Positions 37,993 to 50,819 of a DNA stretch of 64,000 nt are shown one piece after another. The stretch is from Onchocerca lupi (Eukaryota; Nematoda; Chromadorea; Rhabditida; Onchocercidae). The notes under the pieces were generated by a model, which was given only the letters and a program-made list of their open reading frames with translations, was not told where the DNA came from and searched no databases. The stretch spans positions 1 through 64,000 of the forward strand of contig JAOVVO010000131.1 of assembly GCA_028564675.1 (NCBI GenBank), given 5' to 3'. The number at the start of each line of letters is the position of its first letter. Positions within the stretch are counted from its first letter, which is position 1. Position numbers and translations under genes: made by a program.

Positions 37993-40900
37993 CAAAATTC
38001 GAGAGTTTGAAGATGCACTGAACAAATATGCATCAAATCAAAAACAGTTAGTGCCTATGTATGGAATTTTTTACAGTTGTATTTTTTGATGGAATGATCA
38101 AATTAGATATCATGAAACGTTGTTGATAAAACCGTGAGAATTACCTCGGATGTTTTTAATTGTCCATTTCAAAGAACTTTTTTTTTATCAATTTCAGAAT
38201 GCGAACAGCAAATCCCCAGTTATTGAAAAAAGGCGTAAATCCGCTTCTTTACATTCTTTGCATCCGGCTGACACGAAACCATTCAGTATAACAGATCAAT
38301 TAGATGTTAAAATATCACGTGAACTATTAAATGGAGGCGGCAGACGTGATTCAAAAACTTCAGGAATACAGGTTCTCTTTTTTCCAAGTACCAATATGAC
38401 TTTTCATATTGTTAGTTCAGAAAATTAATGGAAAATCAAAATGTTTTCTGATTAGATTTTTTTTCTTCTATTATTTAATGGCATGAAAATTTTTAAAAAT
38501 GGAAGATGTTATCTAAATTCTTCATCTCAATTCTTTTTTCGAAATTTTAACTTTTTCAAATAAATTTGATATTTGACTTTTAAATTGAAATCCCAGATAT
38601 CATATTCACTTTTCATTTTTAGCATTAATTTTTCGATATACATCCTATTCAAATTCGTTTTTATGTTTTTCAGGATTCAACTTCGGAAACATTTTCTTGT
38701 GCAGGTCCAATAGAATCCGCAATTTCATATCATCAGAATGCCCCATCACTAACGCGGTTCGATACAGATAATCGTGCTTTCGACGAACGCCTTGCTATAG
38801 TAATACAGGTATAATGTTTTGCATATCTGTAGTCATCGAATTCATTGTTTCTAACATTCGTTTTAGCTCTTGAAGTATTTCGATTAATTATATAAGACAT
38901 AAGTACATAAAGAATAAGATTTCATTCATGGAACCAGTTGAATTTTGCGAAATACAAGTTTTATCTTACTTGCCGATTTAATTCTTGAAATGACAAATTC
39001 CATTGTTAAATTTTTGTAGAATGCAGAAATTAATTTTAATCGTGGATTATGGATGCGCAATGACTGGTTAAATAGATGGACTTTACGATTTAATGACGAA
39101 AACATCGAAGAACGGTATAAAGCGCATTTTGCGGAATCTGTCGATCGCGAGTGGCGCAATTGTGATAATATGGGAAAATGCAAAAATGTTTGTTCCCTTT
39201 CTATTCAAAATGATATTAGGTCAACTACATGAGTCATAAATTAAGATATTTATAACAATATGGATTAGTAACACAGCTGCAAAACATCCAAGAATTCTGA
39301 CCGAACAGAGTAAATAGGAAAAATTTTGTTCAAGATTCATTTTGCCACACAAATATGGTTTGTCAAGCATTTGAGGTAGCAAAAATTATTTGCATGTTTA
39401 TTTCGTTTTTTTGAAATTGAAATTTTGTAAGATAAACAAGTAAAGCATATTTTGCAGACATCGCAAACTGATAACACGAACTTACAGTATCGTTATTCGG
39501 GTGTATTTATTGATGTACTGGTAGCTGGGATGTTGCTTATCATCTGTGCAGCTGCGATTCTTGTTTCGGGAATGTTAAATACCATCTTCATCATTTATTT
39601 TACGATCTCACTTATTGCTATTGTATTGATCATCGTTGTCATTGGTATATCATTATTAAGACATAAGGCAATTTTCCCATCTGTTAATCTTTGGACACCA
39701 CGCCATGTTACTGGTTAGCTCATGATTTAGATCATAATGCTTATTTTCTATATCATTACATTACTTTAAACAAACCAAGATATCTGAATCATTTACTTTT
39801 CATTTATATGATGGATTGTAAAAAGTATTTTGGCCGTTTGGACATATCAATAGTCTTCCAGACAATCATTGTTTGGCATGCAATATTAATGCTACAAGCA
39901 TTCGTCCCAAGTAGTTAGACAATTCATGTAATTCTGTGCTCCCTTTCCTGATATAAAAAATTATTGTGGAATTTGTTACGAAATGGCTTAAAGTTTTGGT
40001 TATTTTTTCATCAGAAGTTTGTCATTTATAACGAATGCAAATAAGAAGCCTTATTTGTTTTACTTATTAATCTCAGCCTTTGTTAATTTACTTTATAGTA
40101 CTAATTTAATTATATTTTTTCTAATTCGATTATGTATTTTCCAATATTTCTCGGAGGTATTTTCATTAACAAAAAAATATGTTACATTTAGGAATGATAC
40201 TCATATTGCTACCGGCAGGTGTTGCGCTAACAATAACACCTTTATGTGATGACATTGTTGACCAGGAGTATATATGTGTTTCGCCAAATTTGCTTGCTCA
40301 GCGGATTTTGTTTTGTATGTTTATTTTTTTTTTTTTTTTGATTTTGCATTTTTGAATTCTCATCTTTGCCCATCCTGGAATTAAAATTTGATTGAATAAG
40401 ATTGAACGGTTGAAGCATCAGACTGGAAATCCGTTGCTTCAAAGCTAACTATTTCAAAGTTAGCAATGGGAATCTTTCGAAAAACTTTCATATGTTATCA
40501 ACATCCAATATACAATATTTGGTGTGGTAAATTAAATACTTCACACGATATTTATGATTGTTGTAGTAATTTTAAGACTTTTTTTTAGCAAATTTGAATC
40601 AGTTTGCATGTTAAATGCATACAAGTATAACGTCATTTATTTTAGCCTATATATTTCTGGTTGCATTGGTTGCACATTGTAATTTTTCACAACTTTCTTC
40701 TTGGCCAAAAACAGCTGAGGCATTATTAGTCGGTGTCATATTTTTATGGCTCACTTATGTTTGCCAGTATCGCATCAGTTCATTGATTGACAAATGTAAA
40801 TTTTTTCACATAAGTGATAAGGAATAGCTTTTGTCATAGATTTTTATTCTTCGTAAAAAGCTGGACCCATAGAGTTTGTGTTCTAGAATTAGAGTGAAGG

Positions 40901-43900
40901 TAAACTAGACCAAGAAATCAGACGAAGGGGTCATTTATGCCTCCTGTTTATCAGATGTTATTCATTATTTTTTAAGATGCAAATCAGTCATTATTAGGAA
41001 ATTATGACGAAATCATTTATATTAAGATATATAATTCCAATAATTAAATTGAACTTTAGAAAAAATCTTAGTCGGTTTTTATAGCATCCAATAATCCAAA
41101 AACACGTTTCTGCAATGGTACCGTGCCAGTATGGGCATTGGGACGATTCGGTTCCCCGATTAATTTACCAGAAATTTGTGTTGATGTCTTCTTGGTTGTT
41201 GTTTTGGTTGCTTTTCTCAATTATCAGGTGAGATTTTTCATTCCATCTATTTAATTAAAAAAAAATAATAAGAATCAATAAGAGTTTAACAGAATGCATA
41301 TTTGTAATCACGCAGTACAAGAATATCTTATACGTCGATTTTTGTGAAAAGGTTTTGGATACCAATTACCTGGCCATCTGGAATAATTTGCTCGTTAATT
41401 AAGATCTTCGTTGTTATATAAAGTTGAAAATGTATAACCTGAAAAGATATTTAGCATATGTGATTGTCATTTTGTCCTTTCAGTGAATTTCGAGAATTCA
41501 CTTTACTAATATTCACTTTTTAGGCAAAAATTTTGAATGTTAAGATTTCAATATTTTCGGCTTGGAATATGTAATAGTAATTTGATGTGCTAATTTAGTT
41601 CGAAGCTGCATTTCGAATGTCCTTCTTCGGCGATGTACAAGCGCAGCGTGACATGGAGCAAATGCAAGCAGTACGTGACCAGGCTGATTGGCTTCTAACT
41701 AATATCATCCCGCAACATGCCATCGATTCTTTGAAATTGAGTACCAGATACTCCGAAAACCATGCATTGACAGCCGTTCTTTTCGCTACGATCACCAACT
41801 GGAACGAAATGTATGAAGAGACTTTTGAGGGTTTGTTATTTAATTTAAATTTGGAAGGAATTTATATGCAAAAATTTTTTCTAGCAGAAATGTTTCAATA
41901 TATGTAATTTTTGAAGAATGGAAAAACTGTATGATTATGTTCACAGAAAATAGATCATTGTAGAGACTAATGAATTCTTAGAGTTTTAACGATTTTCCAT
42001 TATGAATTTATATGTTTGAAGCAAAACTATTAGAATTTTTAATATTCGCCAAAAATATGTAAAATATTTTAGGAGGACGCGAATTTTTACGGGTACTAAA
42101 TGAGATTATTGGAGATTTCGATGAATTACTGGATAGACCAGACTTCTCACAGGTAGAAAAAATCAAAACTATCGGACCTACATATATGGCAGCAGCTGGA
42201 TTAAATCCAGATAAAAGGCGTTCAGCATTGCATCCTTATGAACATCTTTATCAGGTCAATAATTTTACAAAAATGCTAAGTTAATTGCTGCTATTGAAGT
42301 TTCAACAGTTTTAAATTCACTTTTTGAAAAGTGACCAACCAATGGGAAGTATCAGAAATGTATTCTAATAATTATGAAGTTATTTTTTTATATTTTATTA
42401 ATTCATTGTTCTGACTAACCGAAAAAATGAGGAGAAGTGAATGGATCTCATTGGAAGTTTTTATTTTTTATTTTATTTTATTTTTTCATTTAAAAATCAT
42501 TTATGTTTTTTTTAGTTGATGGAATTTGCAATCGGTTTACAGCAACAACTGGATTATTTTAACCAGGATTTATTGAATTTCGATTTCGTTTGCAAAATTG
42601 GTTATAATATTGGCCCGGTGACAGCTGGTGTTATTGGTACCACAAAATTATACTACGACATTTGGGGTGATACAGTGAATATTGCTTCTAGAATGTACAG
42701 TACCGGTGTACAGAATCGAATACAGGTTATGTTTTTCTTAATTCGACTTATTTTCCTGTTTTCAGTTTAGATACAGTTGAAGAATAGTGATACATCACAA
42801 TTTTGTATGATAAAACCTCAAAAAAAGCTTTAGTGGAAAATAAAAAGTTTTCTGCTTCCTAAAAGTATTCGGAAAGCAATTTAGAACGAAAATTAAAAAA
42901 TTTCGACATTTTATATCAAAGTTCACATGCTTATTATCATATGCGACGGCATTATGAAAAAAAGAACATTTCGAAATCTACACAGAATAACAAAAAAATG
43001 TTGTATGCCCACAAAAATTGTAAAATAAATCGCTTGAACAAAACAATTTGTTATTCACTATCATGAATTCAATATTTGTTCTACGTAAGTTCATTCCCCA
43101 AAAATCAGAAAATAAACGAATCAAATCCCTCACAAAGCAAAAAACAAACGAAAAACTGAAATTGCTCGCCTTATTTATTTAAAAACACACGCCATTCGAA
43201 TGCAACGTCGTTTTTCATTGTCAATTGTCTTATTTTACTCTCACAGTTTTCCCATTTGTGAAGTATCACAAATCATACTTGTGTTGTCCATTTTTCACGG
43301 GCATTCTATTTCCTGTCTGTAAACAATCATTTACTTGCATTATTGCAATTAAATATATTTTATTGCTGTCGCTGTTATTCAAAAAGAAATTAGGCGAAAC
43401 AATTAACTAAGAAATATGTTGAGTAGATGGAATTTTGAAAAACAGCTTTCAAAATTATTCTCCAAAATTCCCAACACATCAGGTTATTTAGTGCATTCTT
43501 TTGTTCGATAATAATTTGATAAAATTCGGAGTATGGATATTCAAATAATATGGATGGAAATTTTTTACTATTTTCATTTGCCACAGTTTGATGCAGTTCT
43601 ATGTTAAATTTTATAATGTTGGAAGTACTATAATTAGACTATAATAACCATAATTTTCCTTTGAAGGGAAAATGTAAGATATCTTAATTTGCCAGATTAT
43701 CAAAAATAATTATATTTTGTTTTGATATCCTTTTGTTTGAGACATCATTTATACATTGACTTGACTTCTCATCATTTATATACTGGACTTGACTCTTAAG
43801 TAATTAGTTTCTAAATCAGTATATGATGTTTCAAGTATAAGCAGCGATCAAAGTTAAATGTAACTCAGAAAGCCATAGAATTTCTGCTGCGAATAACTTC

Positions 43901-44096
43901 TATAACAATATGTCACTCATAAATTTAGTATTTACAGGTTTCTCAGAAAACTCGAGATTTACTGTGTGATCGTTACGATTTTGAATATCGTGATCATATT
44001 GAAGTAAAAGGAATAGATGGTGGTATGGATACTTATTTGTTGGTTGGTCGTAAAGGCCAAGAGCCAGTGAATTTTTCAATTACTCCAACGTTCTAA
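32276..44096 (+). CDS. acy-1: Transmembrane adenylyl cyclase, type 9 / ACY-1-like
   Basis: Class III adenylyl cyclase making cAMP from ATP at the plasma membrane under Gs control. Exons: 32276-32437, 32774-32913, 33052-33166, 33563-33757, 33864-34053, 34259-34371, 34625-34829, 35077-35196, 35360-35517, 35893-36067, 37218-37357, 37812-37949, 38198-38371, 38674-38808, 39020-39187, 39458-39713, 40192-40314, 40646-40795, 41085-41227, 41599-41830, 42073-42254, 42516-42725, 43938-44096. All phases agree; about 1260 residues. Order: acidic N-terminus, WWNPQF and CCFPQLRDRF (ADCY9-like), first six-helix block, C1a with both metal aspartates (LFADIAGFTKM, LGDCYYCVAG), long C1b linker, second helix block with CNFSQLSSW, C2a with VEKIKTIGPTYMAAAGL, TTKLYYDIWGDTVNIASRM. 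The resemblance throughout is to ADCY9, whose nematode counterpart is ACY-1. The exon 3 acceptor (33051) is weak and may be slightly off. Confidence 0.95.
34625..36067 (+). other. acy-1: C1a catalytic half of the adenylyl cyclase
   Basis: Exons 7-10. It carries the two metal-binding aspartates (FADIAGF and LGDCYYC), VGIHTGKVLCGMVG and RFKFDVFSNDVTLANEM; the SNDV form is ADCY9-like where most isoforms have SHDV. C1a supplies the metal-binding half of the active site, paired with C2a. Confidence 0.9.
37955..37992. repeat. Poly-T tract, 38 bp, in adenylyl cyclase intron 12
   Basis: An uninterrupted T run beginning five bases after the donor of exon 12. Its length may be affected by sequencing or assembly. 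Confidence 0.9.
41599..44096 (+). other. acy-1: C2a catalytic half of the adenylyl cyclase
   Basis: Exons 20-23. Contains QADWLLTNIIPQHA, the ATP-binding lysine region EKIKTIGPTYMAAAG, the Asp/Asn/Arg motif DIWGDTVNIASRM, and ends EPVNFSITPTF then TAA. C2a lacks the metal aspartates, as expected. The forskolin-pocket positions differ from mammalian ADCY9 (see findings). Confidence 0.9.
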
Positions 44097-44578
44097 TTTT
44101 CTCTTACTTTTCCGGTAATATGTTTGCTCATAATATTTTTATGTAACTTTTTTTTTTTGTATTTCAAGTGTGTCTAAGTGCGGAAAATATTCATTTAGCA
44201 ATTGTTATATGTTCAGATAAATCAGAAGTATTCCGGAAAGTGACAAACTCTTGGGAAAATAGAAACTTTCTCTTATTTTACTCTACTCAAACAAAAAGTA
44301 TTTAAGATATGAATTAATAATTGTGCAAAATTTGAAATATTTTGAGTGGTATTGAGCGATGGCTACCACCTAAGACTTATGTTAATTTGAGTATTTTTGC
44401 GAATATCTTTGGAAAACCAGTAAGAGATGGAAAAATGTAGTTGTTGAGATGTAACTGTTAAATTTATGGCTAACTCATGTTTGACAGAAAATGAAATGAG
44501 CTCTCCAAACACGGCAAGCCAGACGATGATGTTAGTAAACAACTTATTCAATGTGGGAAAAGTGTGTATGATCCTTTT
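44097..44578. other. 3' flank of the adenylyl cyclase
   Basis: No AATAAA is obvious in the first few hundred bases after the TAA, so the polyadenylation signal may be a variant. No gene was seen. Confidence 0.4.
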
Positions 44579-44654
44579 TCTTTCGAATACAGATTAGTTC
44601 AGAGTTTTGATCCTGTACAGGATCAAAACTCTGAACTAATCTGTATTCGAAAGA
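44579..44654. repeat. Perfect 76-bp palindrome without spacer
   Basis: The arm 44579-44616 is exactly the reverse complement of 44617-44654, centred on CTGTACAG. Beyond that the flanks keep imperfect pairing for about 15 bp (44560-44578 against 44655-44672), suggesting an originally longer duplication in inverted orientation. Confidence 0.95.
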
Positions 44655-45159
44655 GAAAGAACCATATACATTAAACATTAGTATTCAGTTCATTGGATTA
44701 CAAAAAAATTGCTCTGTGTTTCTCGATTTGATAGATTGCAGAAACAGTCTTAATATTTTGCCACAATATTAAGAATTTACTGAGGCTTAGTTTATGAATC
44801 ATGAAAAAGATTGGATAGATCATCAGTTATCAAACTATTCTTTCTAATCTGTCACATAATTAAACTCTAATGATTCTAACTTTTAAGAGGTAATATCTTC
44901 GCAGTACGCTTGAATCTTCCGGGAATATGGTAGTCTGACTTTGTTTTGATTACGTATTAATATTTTTCCCATATATCATAATGACATCAGTTTTCTGGCA
45001 AATTTAGTTGTGACGGATTACTTACGTTGAGGATCATTTGCAATACAAATATTTTTGTTTATATTAAAGCAAGTGCCTATTGTTTCAGGTGTGAGCGTAT
45101 AAATTCGACAATAACCAGTTAAATTTTTTAATGTACACATATTTGAGAATCATTCACGA

Positions 45160-45658
45160 TGCATTTATGATTTCTGTATGTTATTATACTTTTATTGTTT
45201 TTGCAAATTTTATTGCCTCAAGTACACGGTCTGTTTTCTTTTCCCTGTTAATTCTGCAGATGTTGCTGTTGAAGAATTTACTGTAACGGGATATGTTAAT
45301 GTGAAATTGAAAATCAAAGTGTGGGATATAATAAAATGGTGCGATGTTTAATTTTACTCTGTGTATCGTTCTGAAGGAGAAGAAAGAAAATCGAATTTTA
45401 GTGAACATGAGGTATTTGAAGATGACATATGAAGAATTATTTCATATCCTAAATTTTCGGACAGAAGATATTGGTGGAGGACTACGTTTAGCAGAGAGAT
45501 TATTTCTGTCGACGAACTTGTCATTATCTTCGTCTTGTCATCAAGGTGAAGTATCCGTTGATCAGCACTCGTTTTGTGATGTGTTATACTCAGTGAATTG
45601 TGTCTTGAAAAATTTTTTAAAACCATTAGCTACGGAATTTTCCATCAATTTAATTTAA
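45160..45658 (+). CDS. Candidate small secreted-protein gene (weak)
   Basis: Speculative model. An ATG near 45167 gives MISVCYYTFIVFANFIAS, a good signal-peptide-like start, then a possible donor (AA|GTACAC) and the acceptor TTCTGCAG at 45259. The next exon in matching phase reads VAVEEFTVTGYVNVKLKIK. From there a GTGTGG donor to an AAG acceptor near 45378 would join the open frame that ends at 45658 (contains MTYEELFHILNF and EDIGGGLRLAERLF). The introns would be about 38 and 56 bp, at the short limit. I cannot assign a family; the beta-strand-like middle faintly recalls nematode transthyretin-like proteins but lacks their cysteines. Confidence 0.25.
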
Positions 45659-46878
45659 TGTGAAATTCTTTATAATTTACTACCAACATATGTTACCCAG
45701 TTTTTAATCATTTGTATTTCTTTATAATTAAAAACATCATACATTTATTGGCCACTTTTTGAAATTTTCTTAGTTAATATTTTGTTGTTATTTTAGCTTT
45801 ACTTAGATCTTCAAATCTTCTGAGTCTTGATTTTTTTGCTGAGTGTGATAATGACAAGGTTCTGCTTTGTTTATTTTTATAATGATTTATTTTAGAATAT
45901 CGGGCATTCTTCAATTTAGCATTGAGAAATAGCTCTCAGTTTTGCGTCTTAATGAAATTTTTGAAAAAAGTACTTTTCAAAAAAAAGGAAAAAAATCCTA
46001 GGATACTGGAATAATGATTTTTAGGATAACATGTAAATTCCAACTTCATTATAAAAAAGGCATTGTTGTTCGAATTCCTTGACCTGACATGAATGAGTTT
46101 CTAGATAAGAGTTATTTCTGGTCACCCATACAAAAAATTTCTTAATGTAAAATTATAGGAAATTCCGAAATTTTGAAGAGTTCATTTTTACTTTAAATAG
46201 GTTGTGTTTTCTTTATTGATCGACCTTCCACATCATCCATATTTTTTGTCTTTCATGAAGTTATGAAATGCGGGTGAAATTTCTAAGAAATTTAGTTTTT
46301 AGAGTATTTAAAAAAATATATATGCATAGGGAACACTGTGAAGATCTATTTAGTGATGAGATATGATTTTTCTTTATTGCTTAAGTTCTTTGAGATTTTC
46401 CATCACAAGTTTGGAATGTTGATTCATTTTTGGAAATTTTCTTCAGGATTTATTGATGATATTTGAAGATGATGCTATTGCTTTAATAATAATTTCTTTT
46501 CTTTTGTTGTAATTTGTATTGCATCTCATTAATTTATGTATAGTTTCATTTGATGCATTCCATATCTGAGATAATTACCAAAATTTTCGTTTAGGAGATC
46601 GTGCAGAATTTTCGTACTTAATATCTCGATATTTCTTTTATTATCTAGCACTCATTTTTGACTAGAAAGTTTTAAATTTAACAGTGCACAAATGTAACTA
46701 TAAATTCTACCTGTTTTTATGTATGGCAACGAGTAAAGCAAACAAAAAACGAGAAAATGTGTCTTGTCTTGATAGAAACTTTCACGAATTGATAACTAAT
46801 CACTTCTAAGAGTTCAGAAATATGTAATGCAATCATGCAACTGAACTAAATTATAATCACAATATAAAATATTTGCCA
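45659..46878. other. Noncoding AT-rich DNA
   Basis: No exon, RNA gene or organised repeat was recognised before the Helitron 3' end at 46879. Confidence 0.5.
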
Positions 46879-49800
46879 CTAGCTGTACCCGTCACGCCCC
46901 GCTTGGCCTGCTCAAATCCTCGTTCAAGATTTTAAATCTCCGAAATTTTTTAAACACACGCCTTACGTATATTTTTTAAAATCTTAGATATTAGATATTG
47001 GAAAATTCTCACTTATTGCCTCAAGAGTTTGGCACAATATTGCATTCGAATACGCGTATATTATTATATACTTTTTATATACACACGTTGATGTAGCTTA
47101 GTCTGGTTAAGAAAAGTAAAGAGGAAGTGCATGTTTCTAGTTTTCGGGGAAATTTGATTCATAGTTTGGTTGAATGGAGATTGATTCTTGCTATTATGAT
47201 TCGGGTAGTCATCAATAGGTGTGAGGTTTTTTGTGTCTTGTGTAACAGGGATGAATGTTATTGATTGATGAGGAGTGATTCTTCGTAACAAATGATTACC
47301 AGAGAATATCCACGCAAACTGATCACTGAGTTATTCTTTCCTTTGTCGCTGATAGAGAATACTGTTCAACTGAATTACTGCATTGCTGCTACTGTTGCGT
47401 CGCTTTGAACTTCGAACTGAAACCCCCTGGAATTCCGAACAGTTATTGTTGTTGCGCCGATCTTTGTCATTTATCTGTGAATTGGACGTTTTGGCGCAAA
47501 CATGTTCGTGATGTTTTTGGAACTATTTAGCGCCATTTCATCTTTAATACTTCTTGTTTGCAATAATTGTCATGACGCTGTCTGATATCTTTCAGATTTG
47601 CACATTTTAATGTATTTAATTTCACAATACTTGTGGGTATACAATATTTTTTGTTGTTCCACTGTCTGTGCGATATAGAGATTGTCTGATTTGTCGATTC
47701 TAGAACATGCAACATATAATTGTCCATGTGAAAAGCAATCTGTCTCTAGATCTAAACCTCACAATTCGAAAGATTGGTCCTGACTTTTGCTGTTGATGAT
47801 TATAAACATCAGTCGAACTGGGAATTGCAATCTCTTAAATTCCGTTGAAATCATAGCAATGCGAGGGATGAGGACATCTTCACCTTTGAAAAATCCTGTC
47901 AAGATTGTTGCTTCTATGACGTTACTCCATTAATTTTTTCTTACTGCAAGCAGCGTGCAGCTGCAAAGTTTTGGCTGGTTAATATTTCGCAACATGATAA
48001 TTGGCGCGTCGATTTTCAATTACAGCACTTGCGGTGGCATCACTGACAGACCGAGTGAATTCAAAAATCCTGTTGGATAATTAACTTTTATCTGCTTCCA
48101 CAATAGTGTCGATGAAATTTCAGTAAGTTTTGCATTTTTTCATTTCGCGAAACCAAAAATTTTTCGATTTTTTCCTTTTTTTTTTTGAGACTATTTCGAA
48201 AAGAAATGAAACAAATAGCAGAAGCATCTATTGGAGCATTCAGTGGCAAGCTGATTTTAATTGAATACTTTTGAATCTTTTGAAATTATTTTTTTGCCGA
48301 ATAAATTAATTTTGACTTTATTTCCTTTTCATCTAATACTTAAATTCGAAACTGAAAATATCTCATCGGCGAGATGATTGCAATTTCAATTATTTGTATA
48401 CAACACTTGATAAATAGCATACAAAAGGTTAATGATTTTTTCAAGAAGAAAAATTTCCTCCAAAATTAATAGCAAATTGTGTGTATAGTGACTTGATCTA
48501 AAATGAGTATGGTAGAGTTGTCGCTTGAGCTTTCAGCTATTTCTTCAGTGCTTAAATTTTCCGGATCGAAAACAATTTGAACCACTGGTAGATCGGATTT
48601 TTGAGCGATATGTGCTACTGTAGACGGAAACTTGTATTCAATTTGCATGATCGCTTAAGTTTTATAAAATAGAATTCTATTCTAGCTATATTTTAAAAAT
48701 CATCTCGAGAAATATTAATGACAATATTGAGTAAATTCAAGTTGCACATCAGAAACTGAAACCTTCCGTTCGATCGAATCTCATTAAATTTGCAGTGCAT
48801 GACACGATTGCAATGAGTACCGCTATAGCCGCTGATGCATATACATCGGCGACCGATTGCACTACCATTATTACAACTGAATTTGAATTTTTTTAGCTTT
48901 AAATTTTTTTTTTATGTCCAAAAATCTTCTGAAAATATCTGGATATTTGAATTGTTTGAAAACAATTTTGCACATGAAGATTTGCAGTAGGTCATGAAGT
49001 TCTGGAAACAGGAAATGATCTTTGAGTGCTCGATTTTTAACGTGAGAAAAATCAAAATAATCATTGGCCTGAACATCAGAAGAGTTTCAGCTTCTAGGAA
49101 ACATGTAGGAAAGCTCTGATACAGTTACATGAAAATTTTAACTGCCTCGCTTTGAATGTTAGATGGAATAATATTGTTAAATTCATAGACGCCTTTTTCT
49201 TGGCGCAAAAATAGCTCGTTCACTCAGCCAATCGTGATTCTTATAAATGGTTTGAATATTGGGAAATATTTTTTCAATCAACTTTTCTTTGACGTTACTA
49301 AATTGCAGAAGTTATGAAACAATGAAATTCGCTCGAAGATCATATCAACCGGACCTTTCCGTTCCCAATTTCCAGCAATTAATGTGAGAATATTTCAGCA
49401 GATCGATTGTTTTGCAGCTGGATGCATATTGTAGTTAATTTTAACGTATTTACGTGTCACCACAAAGTAAAGTATTTCAGGCAAGCATTTATTTCTTCCG
49501 TTGGTGTCGATCGAGGAATTACAGGTAATCTTTGCCTGAAATCTGCAAGTAATATTAATGCTTTCCCAATGGTCTGATATTTCCATGCAAATCTTGCAGT
49601 GATCGATCAAGAGACTAAACCGATTTTTGTGCGCATTGTACATTCATTCCAAACAATAAATTTACATTTCTGCAATGCTTTTCTCTTGCCCGATGTTTCG
49701 GAAATGTTACATATGGAATTTCAATGATTGCATGCTCAATGGCAATTTCAAAGCGAATAAGCAGTTCTTATATTTGGTAGCAATATCACGAATAAGCAAT

Positions 49801-50390
49801 TCTTATACCTGGTAGTAATATCGCAACTCTTCCGAATGATGTAAAAGTTAAAGTTATGTCATTTTGGGTCGAATTGCTGTCAGAATCAATCGAATTAGGT
49901 GCATTTTACCAGTTCCTCCTGACGCATCTAAGACGAAGATTTTTCCAATCCCGTTATTAATAGTTTGCATTATATCTGATCGTAAATGCTTTTTGCTCAA
50001 GCTTTAACTTAGGAATATTTGATTGCAAATACGATAAAAGACCGGCCGTTTTGTAATTTTGTTCATGACGCAATTCTACATCGAGAAAGCAGCAGATCCA
50101 TTCGATGATGGCATTCCCAATTGACCAAGAACTTTGTTCCCATTTAAAGCACAGCTTCATTGCTACTTATGTATCTTTCAACCTTATACTGTCGATTTCA
50201 TCGATATGTAATACCGCTTTTCTACCACTTTTTTCTGATTGCACACCAAGAATTGCTATATCGCTTCTTTATTCACGTACTTGTGGATGTGTTTGATCGA
50301 TTTAACCGAGTAACAGTATTCCACGTTTATGTGCGCTTTGTATATCATATATTGCTTAATTGACAGTAGGTTAACAAACTATTATTTCCA
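46879..50390 (-). mobile_element. Large Helitron remnant (Rep C-terminal edge, helicase, 3' end)
   Basis: Read on the minus strand. About 50350-50270 gives NVEYCYSVKSIKHIHKYVNK, the C-terminal end of the Rep-associated region. About 50045-49990 gives SNIPKLKLEQKAF, then near 49965-49910 INNGIGKIFVLDASGGTGK with an intact Walker A. Near 49655 IVWNECTMHTK has Asn in place of the Walker B Asp. Near 49560-49480 ILLADFRQRLPVIPRST. Near 47910-47820 FKGEDVLIPRIAMIS and FKRLQFPVRLMF; near 47735-47610 CFSHGQLYV then YTHKYCEIK. Stops and frameshifts are frequent, so it is inactive. The tail holds GGGGCGTGACGGGTACAGCTAG, ending at CTAG (46879-46882) with T next on this strand. The HUH nuclease motif and the 5' end are not found. 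Confidence 0.85.
47064..47520 (-). other. Extra segment between Helitron helicase and 3' tail
   Basis: A partly open stretch (47064-47291, with ITPHQSITFIPVTQDTKN and NHNSKNQSPFNQ) rich in Asn, Gln, Ser and Thr. The plus-strand copy passes almost directly from helicase end (about 1850) to tail (about 1880), so this block is either deleted there or gained here as cargo. No family is recognised. Confidence 0.4.
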
Positions 50391-50819
50391 ATTTAGAATT
50401 AAATAATCATAAATTTAGGATTTTTCTCTGTGAAGGAAAATTGACAGTATTGGAACTTTTTCATTCTTATTTATTTTCCTTGTTATTTTCAAAGCAGTCG
50501 ATATGTTTTGCGATCATTGTTTGTAGCGAAATCCAAAGTATATACATTAAACTCCCGAATCATTTTGGAGACATCAGATTGTCAATCTTCCTATTCATCA
50601 TCATTTATTTCAAATCGGCAGCATAAAATAGCAGAACCAACATTCTTTTTCAAACCAGTATTCTAATTCATCAATCTATGATTACAAACACCAAACGGTA
50701 ACAAAATATTGCTTGAAAGAGTTCAGAATGACACCTACAATCTTAGGAAAAATAATTATTAAATTGCTTGGAATGTAAAATTAATTAGATTATTCTAGAG
50801 CATCAAATCAAGGCGATCT

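Noticed and set aside
39714..39918. Open stretch just after cyclase exon 16 as an extra transmembrane exon
   Set aside because: Exon 16 joins exon 17 in phase and the joined text matches ADCY9-type order without it; the stretch has no matching donor.
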